Assembly: GCA_934330725.1 (NCBI GenBank)
Contig: CAKRGM010000002.1
Span: 91,500-155,499 of the forward strand
Origin: an uncultured Lachnospiraceae bacterium
GTDB taxonomy: Bacteria; Bacillota; Clostridia; Lachnospirales; Lachnospiraceae
Reading direction: 5' to 3'
Length of the DNA: 64,000 nt
Part shown: positions 33,844 to 43,465 of the stretch, piece after piece
Layout: each line of letters begins with the position of its first letter
Numbering within the stretch: the stretch's first letter is position 1
Notes under the pieces: model-generated
Databases searched by the model: none
The model's input: only the letters and a program-made list of their open reading frames with translations
What the model was told of the DNA's origin: nothing
Made by a program: the position numbers and the translations under genes

Positions 33844-35007
33844 TTACATTAGCCAGCAATCAGAATTAAACCATAGAATAAGTAAAATCGCTTCTATTAC
33901 TGTAAATACCGCTAAACACAGCCTTCTTACGACTTTATTACTGCGGGATAACAAATCATAAACTCCTACAAATACTACAAACGTTCCAACCGTAAATCTG
34001 CAGGTACTCATTACATGTGAAACCAATGGAACAAGCAATGATATTATTCCAAACACTGCCATCGCATAATATTTTCTATAGAACATGTATCCATACAACA
34101 CAAATGCAAAAATACAAAACCATCCCATATATGTATATCTGAATTCAATCTGTCCTGTACATGCCTTCCACAAAACACCTAATACAGGGAAATAATAGTC
34201 CTCACGCCATGCAACCTGTACATGCATAAACGCCCATGCATCACCACAGAAGAAATTAAGGAAACTCATATAAAGAAATGTTCCCAGTGGACACACCAGC
34301 AATGAAACTATATGCTGCGGTTTCTTAAGCATCAGTAAAATAAATGTCTTTATTCCTTTCAGGCTTACCCGCCCCGGAACCATATCAATATACATCTGTA
34401 CAAGCAGTGCAAATACAAGTGTACAGCCGACTATCCTGGTTGCACTTGCAAATACTGACATAATTCCAGCCAGAAAATATCTCCTCTGTACGCTGAAATA
34501 GAAAAATAAAACAATAAACATTACAAATAATGCCTCTGTATAAGTAGATGCAAAATATAACGTATATGGTGCAAACATCATAAGTGCTGCAACAAGAATC
34601 GTCTTGTCAGCCTTCGGCTTTATTATCCTTACACACTTTACCGCATAAAATGCTGCAATAAATATGCAGACATTTGATACAATCATCCCGACCCAATATA
34701 TATCTGCTCTGTTAAAAGTCAGCGCTCTTACCGCTTTACATACAAGTGCATACATTGGGAAAAACGCCCAGTTAGCCTGCGGATCCTTATCAATCGGAAA
34801 TGTATATCCATTCTCAATTATGTAATAATACTTCTTTGCATCCCATTGATTCATTAAAAACGATATCGAATGATCACTTCCTGTAACCGCATTATATATA
34901 ACCATCAAAACCAGCATAAGTATTCTTGATACTGCCATCAGCATAAGTATCTGTGCCGCCAGTTTGAAATTCTCATTGTCTTTATATATTTTTTTCAGAT
35001 AATTCAT
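33844..35007 (-). CDS. PIG-V-like polytopic mannosyltransferase family protein
   Basis: 387 aa with about nine membrane segments. The first extracellular loop has HSISFLMNQWDAKKYYYIIENGY, the WDxxxY pattern of the PIG-V (PF04188) GT-C family, which uses polyprenol-phosphate mannose. Bacterial members are thought to glycosylate surface polymers. It lies twelve bases after the yfhO-like gene and just before the GT2 gene, forming a small lipid-sugar dependent glycosylation set. Confidence 0.75.
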   Translation of the reverse strand: MNYLKKIYKDNENFKLAAQILMLMAVSRILMLVLMVIYNAVTGSDHSISFLMNQWDAKKYYYIIENGYTFPIDKDPQANWAFFPMYALVCKAVRALTFNRADIYWVGMIVSNVCIFIAAFYAVKCVRIIKPKADKTILVAALMMFAPYTLYFASTYTEALFVMFIVLFFYFSVQRRYFLAGIMSVFASATRIVGCTLVFALLVQMYIDMVPGRVSLKGIKTFILLMLKKPQHIVSLLVCPLGTFLYMSFLNFFCGDAWAFMHVQVAWREDYYFPVLGVLWKACTGQIEFRYTYMGWFCIFAFVLYGYMFYRKYYAMAVFGIISLLVPLVSHVMSTCRFTVGTFVVFVGVYDLLSRSNKVVRRLCLAVFTVIEAILLILWFNSDCWLM

Positions 35008-35018
35008 AAACCTGTCCT

Positions 35019-37733
35019 TTAAAACTTCTGTATCAACTGATATAAAAATGCCGGTACTGCTGCAAGAGCCGGTATAAGAAACATCATAACAACTACAACA
35101 TTAAACAGCTGCAGATAAACAAATAATGCACAGTATCTTATCCATGCCGGTATTTTTATAGTCTTGAAATAATTAATCACAACACATATAGCAGTCAGAA
35201 GTAAAAATGCAAGTGAAATCATCATGCCTTCATGACAGCCCTTAGCTTCAAACTTAAATTCTATGACATTTTCACCTGAATGCACCTTAATACCTGTAAA
35301 CAATCCGGCTACCTTATCCGCACTTATCGGTGCTCCATCGAGTGTCACCTTCCAGTTATCGCTATATATCATTGGAAGCAATGCATAGTTTTTTGAAGCT
35401 GTACCGTTTAATTTTACTGTAAGTGAATCATTTGTATATGAGACATCACACTTATAATCCGAATAAGCCTCACACAGCTTTGCCATCTTATCCATGTCAA
35501 GACTTCCTATTGTTACCTCTGCCTTTTTTAAATAAGATGGATCATCATACTCAATCCTTACATTAACACTTTCATCATTAAAGCATCCAAGATAAATAAG
35601 ATTATTGTTATAATCAGTAAAATATGCCGTATTCTTTACATCTCCAAGTGTAGGAATAAGAACCGGCTCATTATTAACATAAATATGTATAGAGCTTATA
35701 AGTTCTGAACAGTTTGCATCATTTTCACCATTCGTCATATCAGAAATACTCATATACAGTGCCTTATATCCCTGCGGATGAAGAGTGTACTGAACTACCG
35801 TATCCGTGCGCTTGGATGAGTAGGACATACCTGATACAAGATCCTCTTCATCTCCTGATAAAGCCTTATAAAAAGCATTATGCATTTCTACCCAGTTTCC
35901 ACTATACTTTTTGCCTGCAAAGGAGCTGTCCACACACATTGCAAACGGAAGTGTATAATTAGAATTATATAAACCAAATTCTCCAGCCTCTTTTACCTTT
36001 GTATACATGACCGGATCTAATTCGTTCTGATTTACAGCCTGTGTTACATGCATAAGGGCATTTGAAAAAACAGTTCCACCCGAATCAAGTAACCAGAGAA
36101 AATACTTTGAGTATCCCCATTGCTTTGAATAGCTCTGTGTATCATTTTCAAGTGCTGCTGTAAAACTCGATAAAGCTCCACGTCTTAATATAAGCGGATA
36201 ATTGGCATTAAGACTTATATCCGGGTTTATAATCCTGTCAGTTGCAGACTCTTCTATTGCAAGATTCTCACATGCCTTATTGGCAAGCTGCACATAATCA
36301 CCTATCTGATAAGGCTCATATGAATAAAACTTCGGTGGTCCGATAAATGCATATGCACCGATAAATATTTCTACTGCAGCAATAACAATAACTGACTTGC
36401 AGTTAAAAGAATCTTTTTCATCACTTATCTTTCTTATGTAAACAATAAACATCATGATAAATACTGCCATAAAAAAGATTCCTGCGACTATCTCATTGTT
36501 ATACGGGATAACATTATATAAAACAATAAAAGCTATTGCTGACAGTACAGCTGCCACTATCTGCTGAATATACTTCTTTTTGTCGCTTATTTTAATATCC
36601 TTAAACATTTTGCATGCGTAAAATGATGCTACATAAATAACTGTAAATGCTACAAGGAAACCATTTCTTAATGTATAACCATTATATGAACCAAAATGCC
36701 ATATAAGATTAGTTCCTTCAACAACAACAGCCATGGCAACTATTACCGTCAATGATATCATGTATGCCGTTGTTCTTTTATCTTCCTTAAAATATCTCTT
36801 TATACCTGTACATATAACCGCAATGGCAAATGCAAGTCCATAAAGCATCATCCACCGCTGCAGGGCTGCCATCGCTCCATCATTAATTACCGAACCTGAA
36901 ATCCATCCAATATACCTGCTTACAATGCTCTCTCCCTGACTTCCCCTCTGAGAACCTGAAAGCTGCATAAAAACCGGAATAAGAACAAATGCTGATAACC
37001 CGATGCCTGTAACCGTACCTATTCCCAGATTAAATGCATGGTCCTTCCACTTTTTTCGTTCGGACATAATAAGCACATATGCACCACTTATTATAAATAT
37101 ATACAATACTATCATTGCGCTTAAATAGTAATTGATTATAAAGCTCACTGCTATCATAAATGTATAAAAAAGTTTTTTACCTGTCTGCATCATTCTGTCA
37201 TATGCAATCATAATAACAGGGAAAATAGCTACTATATCCATCCATGGTGTAAAACATGAGCCATACATTATTACATAACCACATAAAGAATATATAACTG
37301 CAAACAGAACTTTAAGACAATACTGCAGATTCTTAAACTTTCTGTTTATAAATACATACATGGCTACTGACATAAACACCATCTTTACAACTGTAAGAAC
37401 AGATATGCACTCCAGTATAAGATCTCTCGGAATAAGATATAATAACAGATTAAACGGACTCAGCATTGAAAATGCAGAAATACTCATGGATACATTAGTT
37501 CCAAGACCGGTATACCAGTCATACCATAGTGATGCCTTTCCGTGTAAAAAATCCCACAAATGTGAATACAGCGGTGCAACCTGCTGCATATTATCAAAAT
37601 AGTCAATCCTGTTACTGCCAAACGGCCATATTCCCTTGCATACAAGTGTTACTGCGACAACCAGAAATGTTATCAGTCCGGGAATAGCAAATGGTTTGAT
37701 TCTGCTAAAAAACCTCTTTGTTTTCTCTTTCAT
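35019..37733 (-). CDS. YfhO family large membrane protein, GT-C-like glycosyltransferase
   Basis: 904 aa. About thirteen hydrophobic segments: most in the first 450 residues, one near residue 455 and a few at the C-terminus, enclosing a large extracellular domain (about 480-840). The N-terminal region has FGSNRIDYFDNMQQVAPLY, the conserved DxxxQ-type first loop, and SLWYDWYTGLGTNVSMS. YfhO (PF09586) proteins glycosylate lipoteichoic acid in Bacillus and Listeria relatives. The preceding TTTAGAAAGGCTTGGTTATT motif matches that of the GtrA gene. Confidence 0.85.
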   Translation of the reverse strand: MKEKTKRFFSRIKPFAIPGLITFLVVAVTLVCKGIWPFGSNRIDYFDNMQQVAPLYSHLWDFLHGKASLWYDWYTGLGTNVSMSISAFSMLSPFNLLLYLIPRDLILECISVLTVVKMVFMSVAMYVFINRKFKNLQYCLKVLFAVIYSLCGYVIMYGSCFTPWMDIVAIFPVIMIAYDRMMQTGKKLFYTFMIAVSFIINYYLSAMIVLYIFIISGAYVLIMSERKKWKDHAFNLGIGTVTGIGLSAFVLIPVFMQLSGSQRGSQGESIVSRYIGWISGSVINDGAMAALQRWMMLYGLAFAIAVICTGIKRYFKEDKRTTAYMISLTVIVAMAVVVEGTNLIWHFGSYNGYTLRNGFLVAFTVIYVASFYACKMFKDIKISDKKKYIQQIVAAVLSAIAFIVLYNVIPYNNEIVAGIFFMAVFIMMFIVYIRKISDEKDSFNCKSVIVIAAVEIFIGAYAFIGPPKFYSYEPYQIGDYVQLANKACENLAIEESATDRIINPDISLNANYPLILRRGALSSFTAALENDTQSYSKQWGYSKYFLWLLDSGGTVFSNALMHVTQAVNQNELDPVMYTKVKEAGEFGLYNSNYTLPFAMCVDSSFAGKKYSGNWVEMHNAFYKALSGDEEDLVSGMSYSSKRTDTVVQYTLHPQGYKALYMSISDMTNGENDANCSELISSIHIYVNNEPVLIPTLGDVKNTAYFTDYNNNLIYLGCFNDESVNVRIEYDDPSYLKKAEVTIGSLDMDKMAKLCEAYSDYKCDVSYTNDSLTVKLNGTASKNYALLPMIYSDNWKVTLDGAPISADKVAGLFTGIKVHSGENVIEFKFEAKGCHEGMMISLAFLLLTAICVVINYFKTIKIPAWIRYCALFVYLQLFNVVVVMMFLIPALAAVPAFLYQLIQKF

Positions 37734-37778
37734 AAAATAACCAAGCCTTTCTAAAGTCCAGATATTATATTATCATTA

Positions 37779-38351
37779 CTACTCAATACATGCGCTCCAT
37801 AAACGAAAACTGCAGTCATTGGCGACAAATTTAATCTGTAGTAACTCATTTTCTCTTATCTCACGTATATCAAATGTAAATCTGCCTTCACTGACAAATT
37901 CTCCAATTTCCTCATTATTAGCAAATATTTTTACGCTTCCATTACCTGAAAAATCATTTATATCAATCACGTACTGTGCATCTGTTTTTGCCTTTACAGG
38001 AATATAATATATTGATGACTCTGTATTATTATTAACGCTTCCATCATACTGTTCGCGCTCCCAGCCCTGTCCTTTCCGCTGGCATACATTATATGTAACA
38101 AACGCATTATTCCTGTCTCTGATTCCTGTGCAGTATTCTATTGTTCCATAATCATAATCAAGCTTTCCGTATCCCGGCCAGTCCGATAATTCATGTGTAA
38201 TGTAATACATCCTGTACTCTGTACCTACCTTTGGATTGCTTCCCCATACAAATACACACAGATAAAATATAACGAAACAAACGGATATGGCCCACATTAA
38301 AATCTTAAACCATATCCTGCCTGTAAATTCTGTTTTTAAATTTTTATTCAT
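37779..38351 (-). CDS. Membrane-anchored extracellular protein, function unknown
   Basis: 190 aa with one N-terminal membrane helix (about residues 14-35) and an extracellular beta-rich domain with several aromatic residues (VGTEYRMYYITHELSDWPGYGKLDYDYG, FSGNGSVKIFANNEEIGEFVSEGRF). Three cysteines could pair. No family recognised. It directly precedes the yfhO-like gene, 45 bases apart, so it may take part in the same surface glycosylation. Confidence 0.6.
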   Translation of the reverse strand: MNKNLKTEFTGRIWFKILMWAISVCFVIFYLCVFVWGSNPKVGTEYRMYYITHELSDWPGYGKLDYDYGTIEYCTGIRDRNNAFVTYNVCQRKGQGWEREQYDGSVNNNTESSIYYIPVKAKTDAQYVIDINDFSGNGSVKIFANNEEIGEFVSEGRFTFDIREIRENELLQIKFVANDCSFRLWSACIE

Positions 38352-38435
38352 TCAAACACCTATATCAATAGCATCTTTATTATACCAATTGTATCTTTTT
38401 AAAATATATCATATACAATGCAACTATGCAATCAC

Positions 38436-39665
38436 TTAATTTCGTTTATCTCTGTCTATAAGATAATCTGGAATTCCATTCTTATATGGAACATCCACCT
38501 CTCCGATAATGAGTGGTCTTAAATATGCCATCATTTCTTCCGTAACATCTGTTCCTTCAGGCGTAATCCATTCTCTTGGAATTGATTTTTCCTCATTTGC
38601 GATACCCGCAATGTCAGCATAAGAGTATTCTACCTCATAAGGCCTGTCTGCCTTTCTTATAATAGTAGACATAACTCCTGTTTTTCCCTCTAATGCTAAT
38701 TTAACACCATTTTCTCCAAGTTTTTCACTTTCCTCAAGATCTGTCTTGGATGAAATATGTGCTGCAGCACGCTGAAGTACATTAAGCTCGATACTCCTTA
38801 CCTTACAGCCGATCCGCTCCATAACAAGTTCTTTCAGTACAGCACCGGTTCCACTAAGTGAAACATGTCCAAATTTATCAACCCTGCTTCCCTCTGCAGA
38901 AATATAATTGCCATTTTCATCTTTTATTCCTTCTGAAACGGCAACAACCACATGATGATGCTTAAACAGATTTTTCTTTACATTTTGTATAAAATCATCC
39001 TTGTTAAATGGTACTTCCGGAAGATATATAAGCTGTGGCGCCGGGCTTTCCTGCCTTCTTGCAAGCGCTGCCGCTGCCGTAAGCCATCCGGCATTACGTC
39101 CCATGATTTCAACAATTACAACTGTATCTATATTATATATATAAGTATCCATTGCGATTTCATTTACTGTAACCGCAATATATTTTGCTGCTGATCCAAA
39201 TCCCGGCGTATGATCTATAAGCTTAAGATCATTATCAATTGTCTTCGGAATTCCAATAACCTTAACATCAATGCCCTTTTCCTTAACATATTCAGACATT
39301 TTATCCACTGTATCCATTGAATCATTGCCACCAATATAAAAGAATGCACCAATATTGTACTTTTTAAATATTTTAATGACACTTTCGTAATCCTGTGGAT
39401 CCTCATCATAAGGTGTCATCTTATACCGGCAGGACCCCAGATACATTGAAGGTGTACAGCATAACCTTTTAAATGCATCCTCATTTCCATCAAAGCTCTT
39501 ATTAAGTTCTACTATTCTATCCTCCAGAATACCCTGTATACCATTACATCCACCATATACCTTATCAATCTGTGGTGATTCAAATGCTTTTCTCATAACA
39601 CCTGCAAGGCTGGCATTAATTGCCACTGTAGGTCCTCCTGATTGTGCTATTAAAATATTATACAT
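38436..39665 (-). CDS. pfp: 6-phosphofructokinase, pyrophosphate-dependent type
   Basis: 409 aa, in the group of PPi-type phosphofructokinases. The nucleotide/PPi loop reads AFFYIGGNDSMDTVD (Asp instead of the Gly of ATP enzymes), the catalytic loop is GIPKTIDNDL, and EIMGRNAGWLTAAAALAR follows. It should interconvert fructose-6-phosphate and fructose-1,6-bisphosphate using PPi reversibly. ATG 39665 has GGAGG upstream. A family leader and a short upstream frame that ends across the start codon precede it. Confidence 0.92.
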   Translation of the reverse strand: MYNILIAQSGGPTVAINASLAGVMRKAFESPQIDKVYGGCNGIQGILEDRIVELNKSFDGNEDAFKRLCCTPSMYLGSCRYKMTPYDEDPQDYESVIKIFKKYNIGAFFYIGGNDSMDTVDKMSEYVKEKGIDVKVIGIPKTIDNDLKLIDHTPGFGSAAKYIAVTVNEIAMDTYIYNIDTVVIVEIMGRNAGWLTAAAALARRQESPAPQLIYLPEVPFNKDDFIQNVKKNLFKHHHVVVAVSEGIKDENGNYISAEGSRVDKFGHVSLSGTGAVLKELVMERIGCKVRSIELNVLQRAAAHISSKTDLEESEKLGENGVKLALEGKTGVMSTIIRKADRPYEVEYSYADIAGIANEEKSIPREWITPEGTDVTEEMMAYLRPLIIGEVDVPYKNGIPDYLIDRDKRN

Positions 39666-39693
39666 ATTTCCTCCAATTTGTATAAATTTTCAT
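39658..39693 (-). CDS. Possible 11-codon leader peptide overlapping the pfp start
   Basis: ATG 39693 opens a frame of eleven codons ending in TAA at 39658-39660, so it overlaps the pfp ATG by eight bases. Its first bases, TAGTATGAAAATT, match the start region of aguA exactly, where they begin the real protein. It could couple pfp translation to the leader, or be a leftover of the element. Confidence 0.3.
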   Translation of the reverse strand: MKIYTNWRKYV

Positions 39694-39839
39694 ACTATTC
39701 TTCATTTCTGAGCAACTTTGTTGCGAAGAGGCGATGAGAAATTCGCGCAGGCGATTTCTCATCTGCCATCATGAGCTATTTGTTTTGCCCAGAAACAAAT
39801 AGCCGTGTGAAATCAATCGCATCAGCATGATTTTTCACA
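39694..39839 (-). promoter_or_regulatory. Structured 5' leader of pfp (best-formed member of the pairing family)
   Basis: Minus strand order: hairpin GTGTGA/TCACAC (39805-39840), P1 GCTATTTGTTT/AACAAATAGC (39775-39803), P2 GGC-GATGAGAAAT/ATTTCTCATC-GCC (39730-39767), then GCAACAAAGTTGC and the segment TTGCTCAGAAA (39715-39705). That segment is complementary at all eleven positions (one G-U) to the P1 loop TTTCTGGGCAA (39795-39785). Confidence 0.65.
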
Positions 39840-41213
39840 CTATTCTCCATCTTGAGAATTCTGTCCCTGATTGCTATCTGAATTTGAAGTATCGTCTGAT
39901 TTCTGATCATCCTTATTATCTGATGAATCTCCTTTATCTCCCGATCCGCTGTCCTGATTGTTATTATCCTTATTTGAATCCTGATCCTGGATATTTTCAT
40001 CTGAATCATTATTTTTTTCATCAGATTTATTATTACTATCGGTCTTTTCGTCTGAATCATTCTTATTGCTGTTATTTTTTTTATTTGAAGCAGTTGTCTC
40101 TTTCTGTGTTTCCTTCTGCTTCTTTGTTGCAGCCTGTGTTGTCGCCTCAGTCTTTTTTGTTGTCTGTGACTGTGTTGTCTTTTCTGTTTCTTTCTCAGTT
40201 GTCTTATTTTTATTTGAATATGTTGTCTTTTCCTCTGTAGTCTGCTCAACTGTTTCTTCGGTTGTTATATTATTATCGGCTTTTTTATTATTCTTTCCAA
40301 GTACCTGTACAAGAAGAATTACCACCAGCAGCACAACTGCAATCAATGGACCTGCTATACTAAGTATTCTTATGATTTTTTTATTCGCAGTGTTACCTTT
40401 TCCGGCCTTCTTTTCTGCTAAATAGGCATCATATGCTTCTTCATCCACTTCTTCAATATCAATACTGTCATCTTCTATTTCGATACCGTCGTCGTCATCA
40501 TAACCGCCTTTAGCCGCTGCCCCCTGTGATGCTCCTGCCGCCGCACCTGCTCCATGCTGTGTGCTGCCGCCGGGTGAATTCTTGCCTCTGGCTGCATTCA
40601 CTGCCTGATCAACCTTAATTGCAGCATTTCTTGTCTTGGCAGGTAAAATATTAATTCCATTACGCATCTTATATAATTCTTTTAATATAACAGCTTCTTC
40701 AACATTCAAAAGCTCTGTAATTTCAGCTACAGGTGTATTCTCATAGCAAAATAACTCATACAGAATCACCTGACCTACTGTCAGACCTCCGAAAACCTCA
40801 GACATCATATCCATCTTATCAACATCGCCAAGCATTTTGTTATATTTTTTTACACTAGGAAGAAGTTCCCTGTCATCATTAACTGATTCAAAGGCATATT
40901 CAGCATCACTGCTGTTGCCGTCAGACATAAACAGCCTGCCATATTTATCTGTATATATCTGATACAGGTAAACAGACGCATTTCGTGCTATGCTGACCCT
41001 CGGATTTGCAAGATCTATCTTATCCAGCTTTGTAAGTATTCTTGCCATAACCTGGTCTGCGGCCTTTCCAGCCTGTTTTTTCGTATCATAAACCGGTCTT
41101 ACAAGTAAGTAAACCTCATCATACACAATATCACATATTGCTTCTGAATTATCTTTCTTTCCTGAAATATGCTGCTTAATCAGTTCAATCAGTCTTTTGT
41201 CATTTTCAACCAT
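39840..41213 (-). CDS. Membrane-tethered sigma-factor-like protein with long extracellular low-complexity tail
   Basis: 457 aa in three parts. Residues 1-180 look like a degenerate sigma-70/ECF factor: region 2-like (QVMARILTKLDKIDLANPRVSIARNASVYLYQIYTDKYGR) and region 4-like (GLTVGQVILYELFCYENTPVAEITELLNVEEAVILKELYKMR). Residues about 200-275 are a Gly/Ala and acidic linker. One membrane helix (about 282-305, PLIAVVLLVVILLVQVLG) is followed by about 150 residues of Thr/Lys/Glu then Asp/Ser/Asn/Gln-only sequence, presumably outside. No Cys, no known effector domain. Relatives of sigma fused to membrane segments exist in clostridia, but DNA binding here is unproven. Confidence 0.7.
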   Translation of the reverse strand: MVENDKRLIELIKQHISGKKDNSEAICDIVYDEVYLLVRPVYDTKKQAGKAADQVMARILTKLDKIDLANPRVSIARNASVYLYQIYTDKYGRLFMSDGNSSDAEYAFESVNDDRELLPSVKKYNKMLGDVDKMDMMSEVFGGLTVGQVILYELFCYENTPVAEITELLNVEEAVILKELYKMRNGINILPAKTRNAAIKVDQAVNAARGKNSPGGSTQHGAGAAAGASQGAAAKGGYDDDDGIEIEDDSIDIEEVDEEAYDAYLAEKKAGKGNTANKKIIRILSIAGPLIAVVLLVVILLVQVLGKNNKKADNNITTEETVEQTTEEKTTYSNKNKTTEKETEKTTQSQTTKKTEATTQAATKKQKETQKETTASNKKNNSNKNDSDEKTDSNNKSDEKNNDSDENIQDQDSNKDNNNQDSGSGDKGDSSDNKDDQKSDDTSNSDSNQGQNSQDGE

Positions 41214-41339
41214 ATATCTTCTCCATTCGATTATTCGTACTTTTAATTTTAAGCCGCTTTTTCATAAAATATGTTACAAAACAGTATACCACGTATGAGC
41301 GAAATTTAAAACCAGTCAATTTTTTCTACTTTATATAAC

Positions 41340-42446
41340 TTAAATATCCTGTAATTCCCCACTGCACATATCAAGTGCGGCTCTTATTACCTTATCCATA
41401 TCATAATACTTATATCCGCCAAGTCTTCCGCCAAATATAACTTTATTTTCTTTTTGGGCAAGTTTTTTATATTCCTGATAAAGATTATTGTTTTTTTCAT
41501 TATTTACAGGATAATATGGTTCATCACCTTTCTTCCACTCACTTGAGTATTCCCTTGAGATAATTGTTGTCGGCTGATGTCCAAATTCAAAATGCTTATG
41601 CTCTATTATCCTTGTGTATGGTACCTGTCTTTCAGTATAATTAACCACTGCATTTCCCTGGTAATTCTCCATGTCAATTTCTTCAGTTTCAAATCTTACA
41701 GAACGGTATTCAAGTACCCCAAGTTTATAATCGTAGAACTGATCAATCATACCTGTATAGATAATTTTTTCTGCCATATTATTAAATTCTTCAGAATTTT
41801 TAAGATAATCTGTATTAAGTCTTACTTCAATACCTTCAAGCATTTTTTCAACAATCTGCGTATAACCGCCAACCGGAATCCCCTGATATCTGCCATTAAA
41901 ATAATTATTGTCATACACAAATCTAAGTGGAAGCCTCTTTATGATAAATGCAGGAAGCTCCTTACAGTCACGCCCCCACTGTTTTTCTGTATATCCTTTT
42001 ATAAGTTTTTCATAAACATCACGGCCAACTAAAGAAAGCGCCTGTTCCTCAAGATTTTTTGGCTCTGTTATATTAAGATCTGCTATCTGCGAGTTTATGA
42101 TATCTTTAGCCTCTTTTGGCGTGGCAATTCCCCACATTTTACTGAATGTATTCATATTAAAAGGAAGATTATACAGTTCATTTTTGTATCTTGCGATTGG
42201 TGAGTTAATATAATTATTAAATTCTGCGAACTGGTTTACATAATCCCAGACTTCTTTGTCTGATGTATGAAAAATATGTGCCCCATATTTATGTACATTA
42301 ATATCATGAATGTTCTCTGTGTATATATTCCCTGCAATGTGGTTTCTTTTATCTATAACAAGACATTTTTTACCTTTTTTCTTCGCCTCATATGCAAATA
42401 CAGCCCCAAATAATCCTGCTCCCACTATCAGATAATCATATTTCAC
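41340..42446 (-). CDS. glf: UDP-galactopyranose mutase
   Basis: Flavoenzyme converting UDP-galactopyranose to UDP-galactofuranose. Starts KYDYLIVGAGLFGAVFAYEAKKKGKKCLVIDKRNHIAGN (FAD loop), then GAHIFHTSD, YTEKQWGRD and RYQGIPVGGYT, all family signatures. GTG 42446 lies eight bases after GGAGG and gives the usual MKYDYLIVGAG start (368 aa); an ATG at 42461 overlaps that site. Implies galactofuranose in a surface glycan. Confidence 0.95.
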   Translation of the reverse strand: MKYDYLIVGAGLFGAVFAYEAKKKGKKCLVIDKRNHIAGNIYTENIHDINVHKYGAHIFHTSDKEVWDYVNQFAEFNNYINSPIARYKNELYNLPFNMNTFSKMWGIATPKEAKDIINSQIADLNITEPKNLEEQALSLVGRDVYEKLIKGYTEKQWGRDCKELPAFIIKRLPLRFVYDNNYFNGRYQGIPVGGYTQIVEKMLEGIEVRLNTDYLKNSEEFNNMAEKIIYTGMIDQFYDYKLGVLEYRSVRFETEEIDMENYQGNAVVNYTERQVPYTRIIEHKHFEFGHQPTTIISREYSSEWKKGDEPYYPVNNEKNNNLYQEYKKLAQKENKVIFGGRLGGYKYYDMDKVIRAALDMCSGELQDI

Positions 42447-42551
42447 CTGTTTTTCCTCCATATACCTGTTATTTTTATGTTATTCATTTATACCTGGCTT
42501 CTGACTAATCCGTCTGTTTAAAGATTTAAGCTTTAATGCCTGCTGATGATT

Positions 42552-43292
42552 TTAATCATAATAATGCCTAAAATAAACCCTGTTAAATATTTTCCAGGTG
42601 TCTGCAAAAGCCTGTACAATATCTTTAAATCTTACATTTTTAGACGCTCTTTCTTTTTTATATTCAACATCAACAGGCATCTGTGTTATCTTTGCTCCAC
42701 GCCTGTTAACGGCCACCAGCAGTTCTATATCATATGCAAATCCGGATGTCCTTATAAGATGTGCCACAGGCATTATCGTATCTGCCCTGAATACTTTAAG
42801 TCCGGTCTGCGTGTCTCTGACATTAAGATGGAATAATATCATAAGCATTATCCAGTAACCAATACTTATTACTTTTCGTTTAAATGGGTATTCCACATGG
42901 GAATCTTTATCAAACTTACAGCCTATAACAACATCACTGTTGTCTTCCTGCATTTTTTTTAGATATCCCTCAAGCTGCGATGGATTAATTTCCAGATCAG
43001 CATCTACAAATGCTATATATTTTCCTTCCGCCTTCGACAATCCCGATATTATTGCGTTACCTTTGCCACGGTTTTTATCTGATGTTACTATCCTGACTCT
43101 TTTATCAGTCTCCATTGCTTTCATAATCTGCGATTTGGTATTGTCCCTGCTGCCATCATTAACTGCAATAATTTCCAGATCCGGTGCGAATTTTTCTACT
43201 GTTTTTAATGTCGTGCTAATACTGTTATATATCAGTTTGCCTTCATTATAGGCCGGCATAATAATTGAAAGTTTTTCATTGAGCCTGTACAT
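42552..43292 (-). CDS. GT2 glycosyltransferase, polyprenyl-phosphate sugar synthase (Alg5/DPM-like)
   Basis: 246 aa. N-terminal LSIIMPAYNEGKLIYNSI, AVNDGSRDNTKSQI, IAFVDADLEINPSQLEG (DxD) and DTQTGLKVFRADTIMPV, with one hydrophobic segment in the middle (VISIGYWIMLMILFHLN). The QTGLK pattern is typical of dolichyl-phosphate glucosyltransferase-type GT2 enzymes. It follows a GtrA gene, which could flip its product. ATG 43292 after GAGGAT. Confidence 0.85.
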   Translation of the reverse strand: MYRLNEKLSIIMPAYNEGKLIYNSISTTLKTVEKFAPDLEIIAVNDGSRDNTKSQIMKAMETDKRVRIVTSDKNRGKGNAIISGLSKAEGKYIAFVDADLEINPSQLEGYLKKMQEDNSDVVIGCKFDKDSHVEYPFKRKVISIGYWIMLMILFHLNVRDTQTGLKVFRADTIMPVAHLIRTSGFAYDIELLVAVNRRGAKITQMPVDVEYKKERASKNVRFKDIVQAFADTWKIFNRVYFRHYYD

Positions 43293-43404
43293 ATTAATCC
43301 TCATATTTTACAAGTTATTACGGGCCATCTGCAGTTAAGGTCATATCTTTAAGAAGCTTTCACTCCAAAACACTTCAACGCATCAAGCCTTAAAAAATAT
43401 AAAA

Positions 43405-43426
43405 GAGCCCTGTATGACCAGAGCTC
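43405..43426 (-). terminator. Terminator after the second GtrA gene
   Basis: Minus strand GAGC-CTG/CAG-GCTC hairpin followed by TTTTATATTTTTT. Confidence 0.55.
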
Positions 43427-43465
43427 CATAAAATCTGACAACTATAGTGTTTTAAACGCATGCCG

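Noticed and set aside
15142..39840. Leader family as a simple insertion-sequence-derived repeat (MITE)
   Set aside because: Not excluded for aguA and pfp, which are nearly identical, but the aguB and plsC versions differ in sequence and keep the pairing and the position at the start codon, which a passive repeat would not.
39776..40249. 157-codon frame and plus-strand frames at 39827-40425 over the tail of the sigma-like gene
   Set aside because: They are alternative readings of the low-complexity Lys/Thr/Asp/Asn codons; the frames consist of repeated Arg/Gln/Ile or Phe/Val/Ser runs with no starts of their own.
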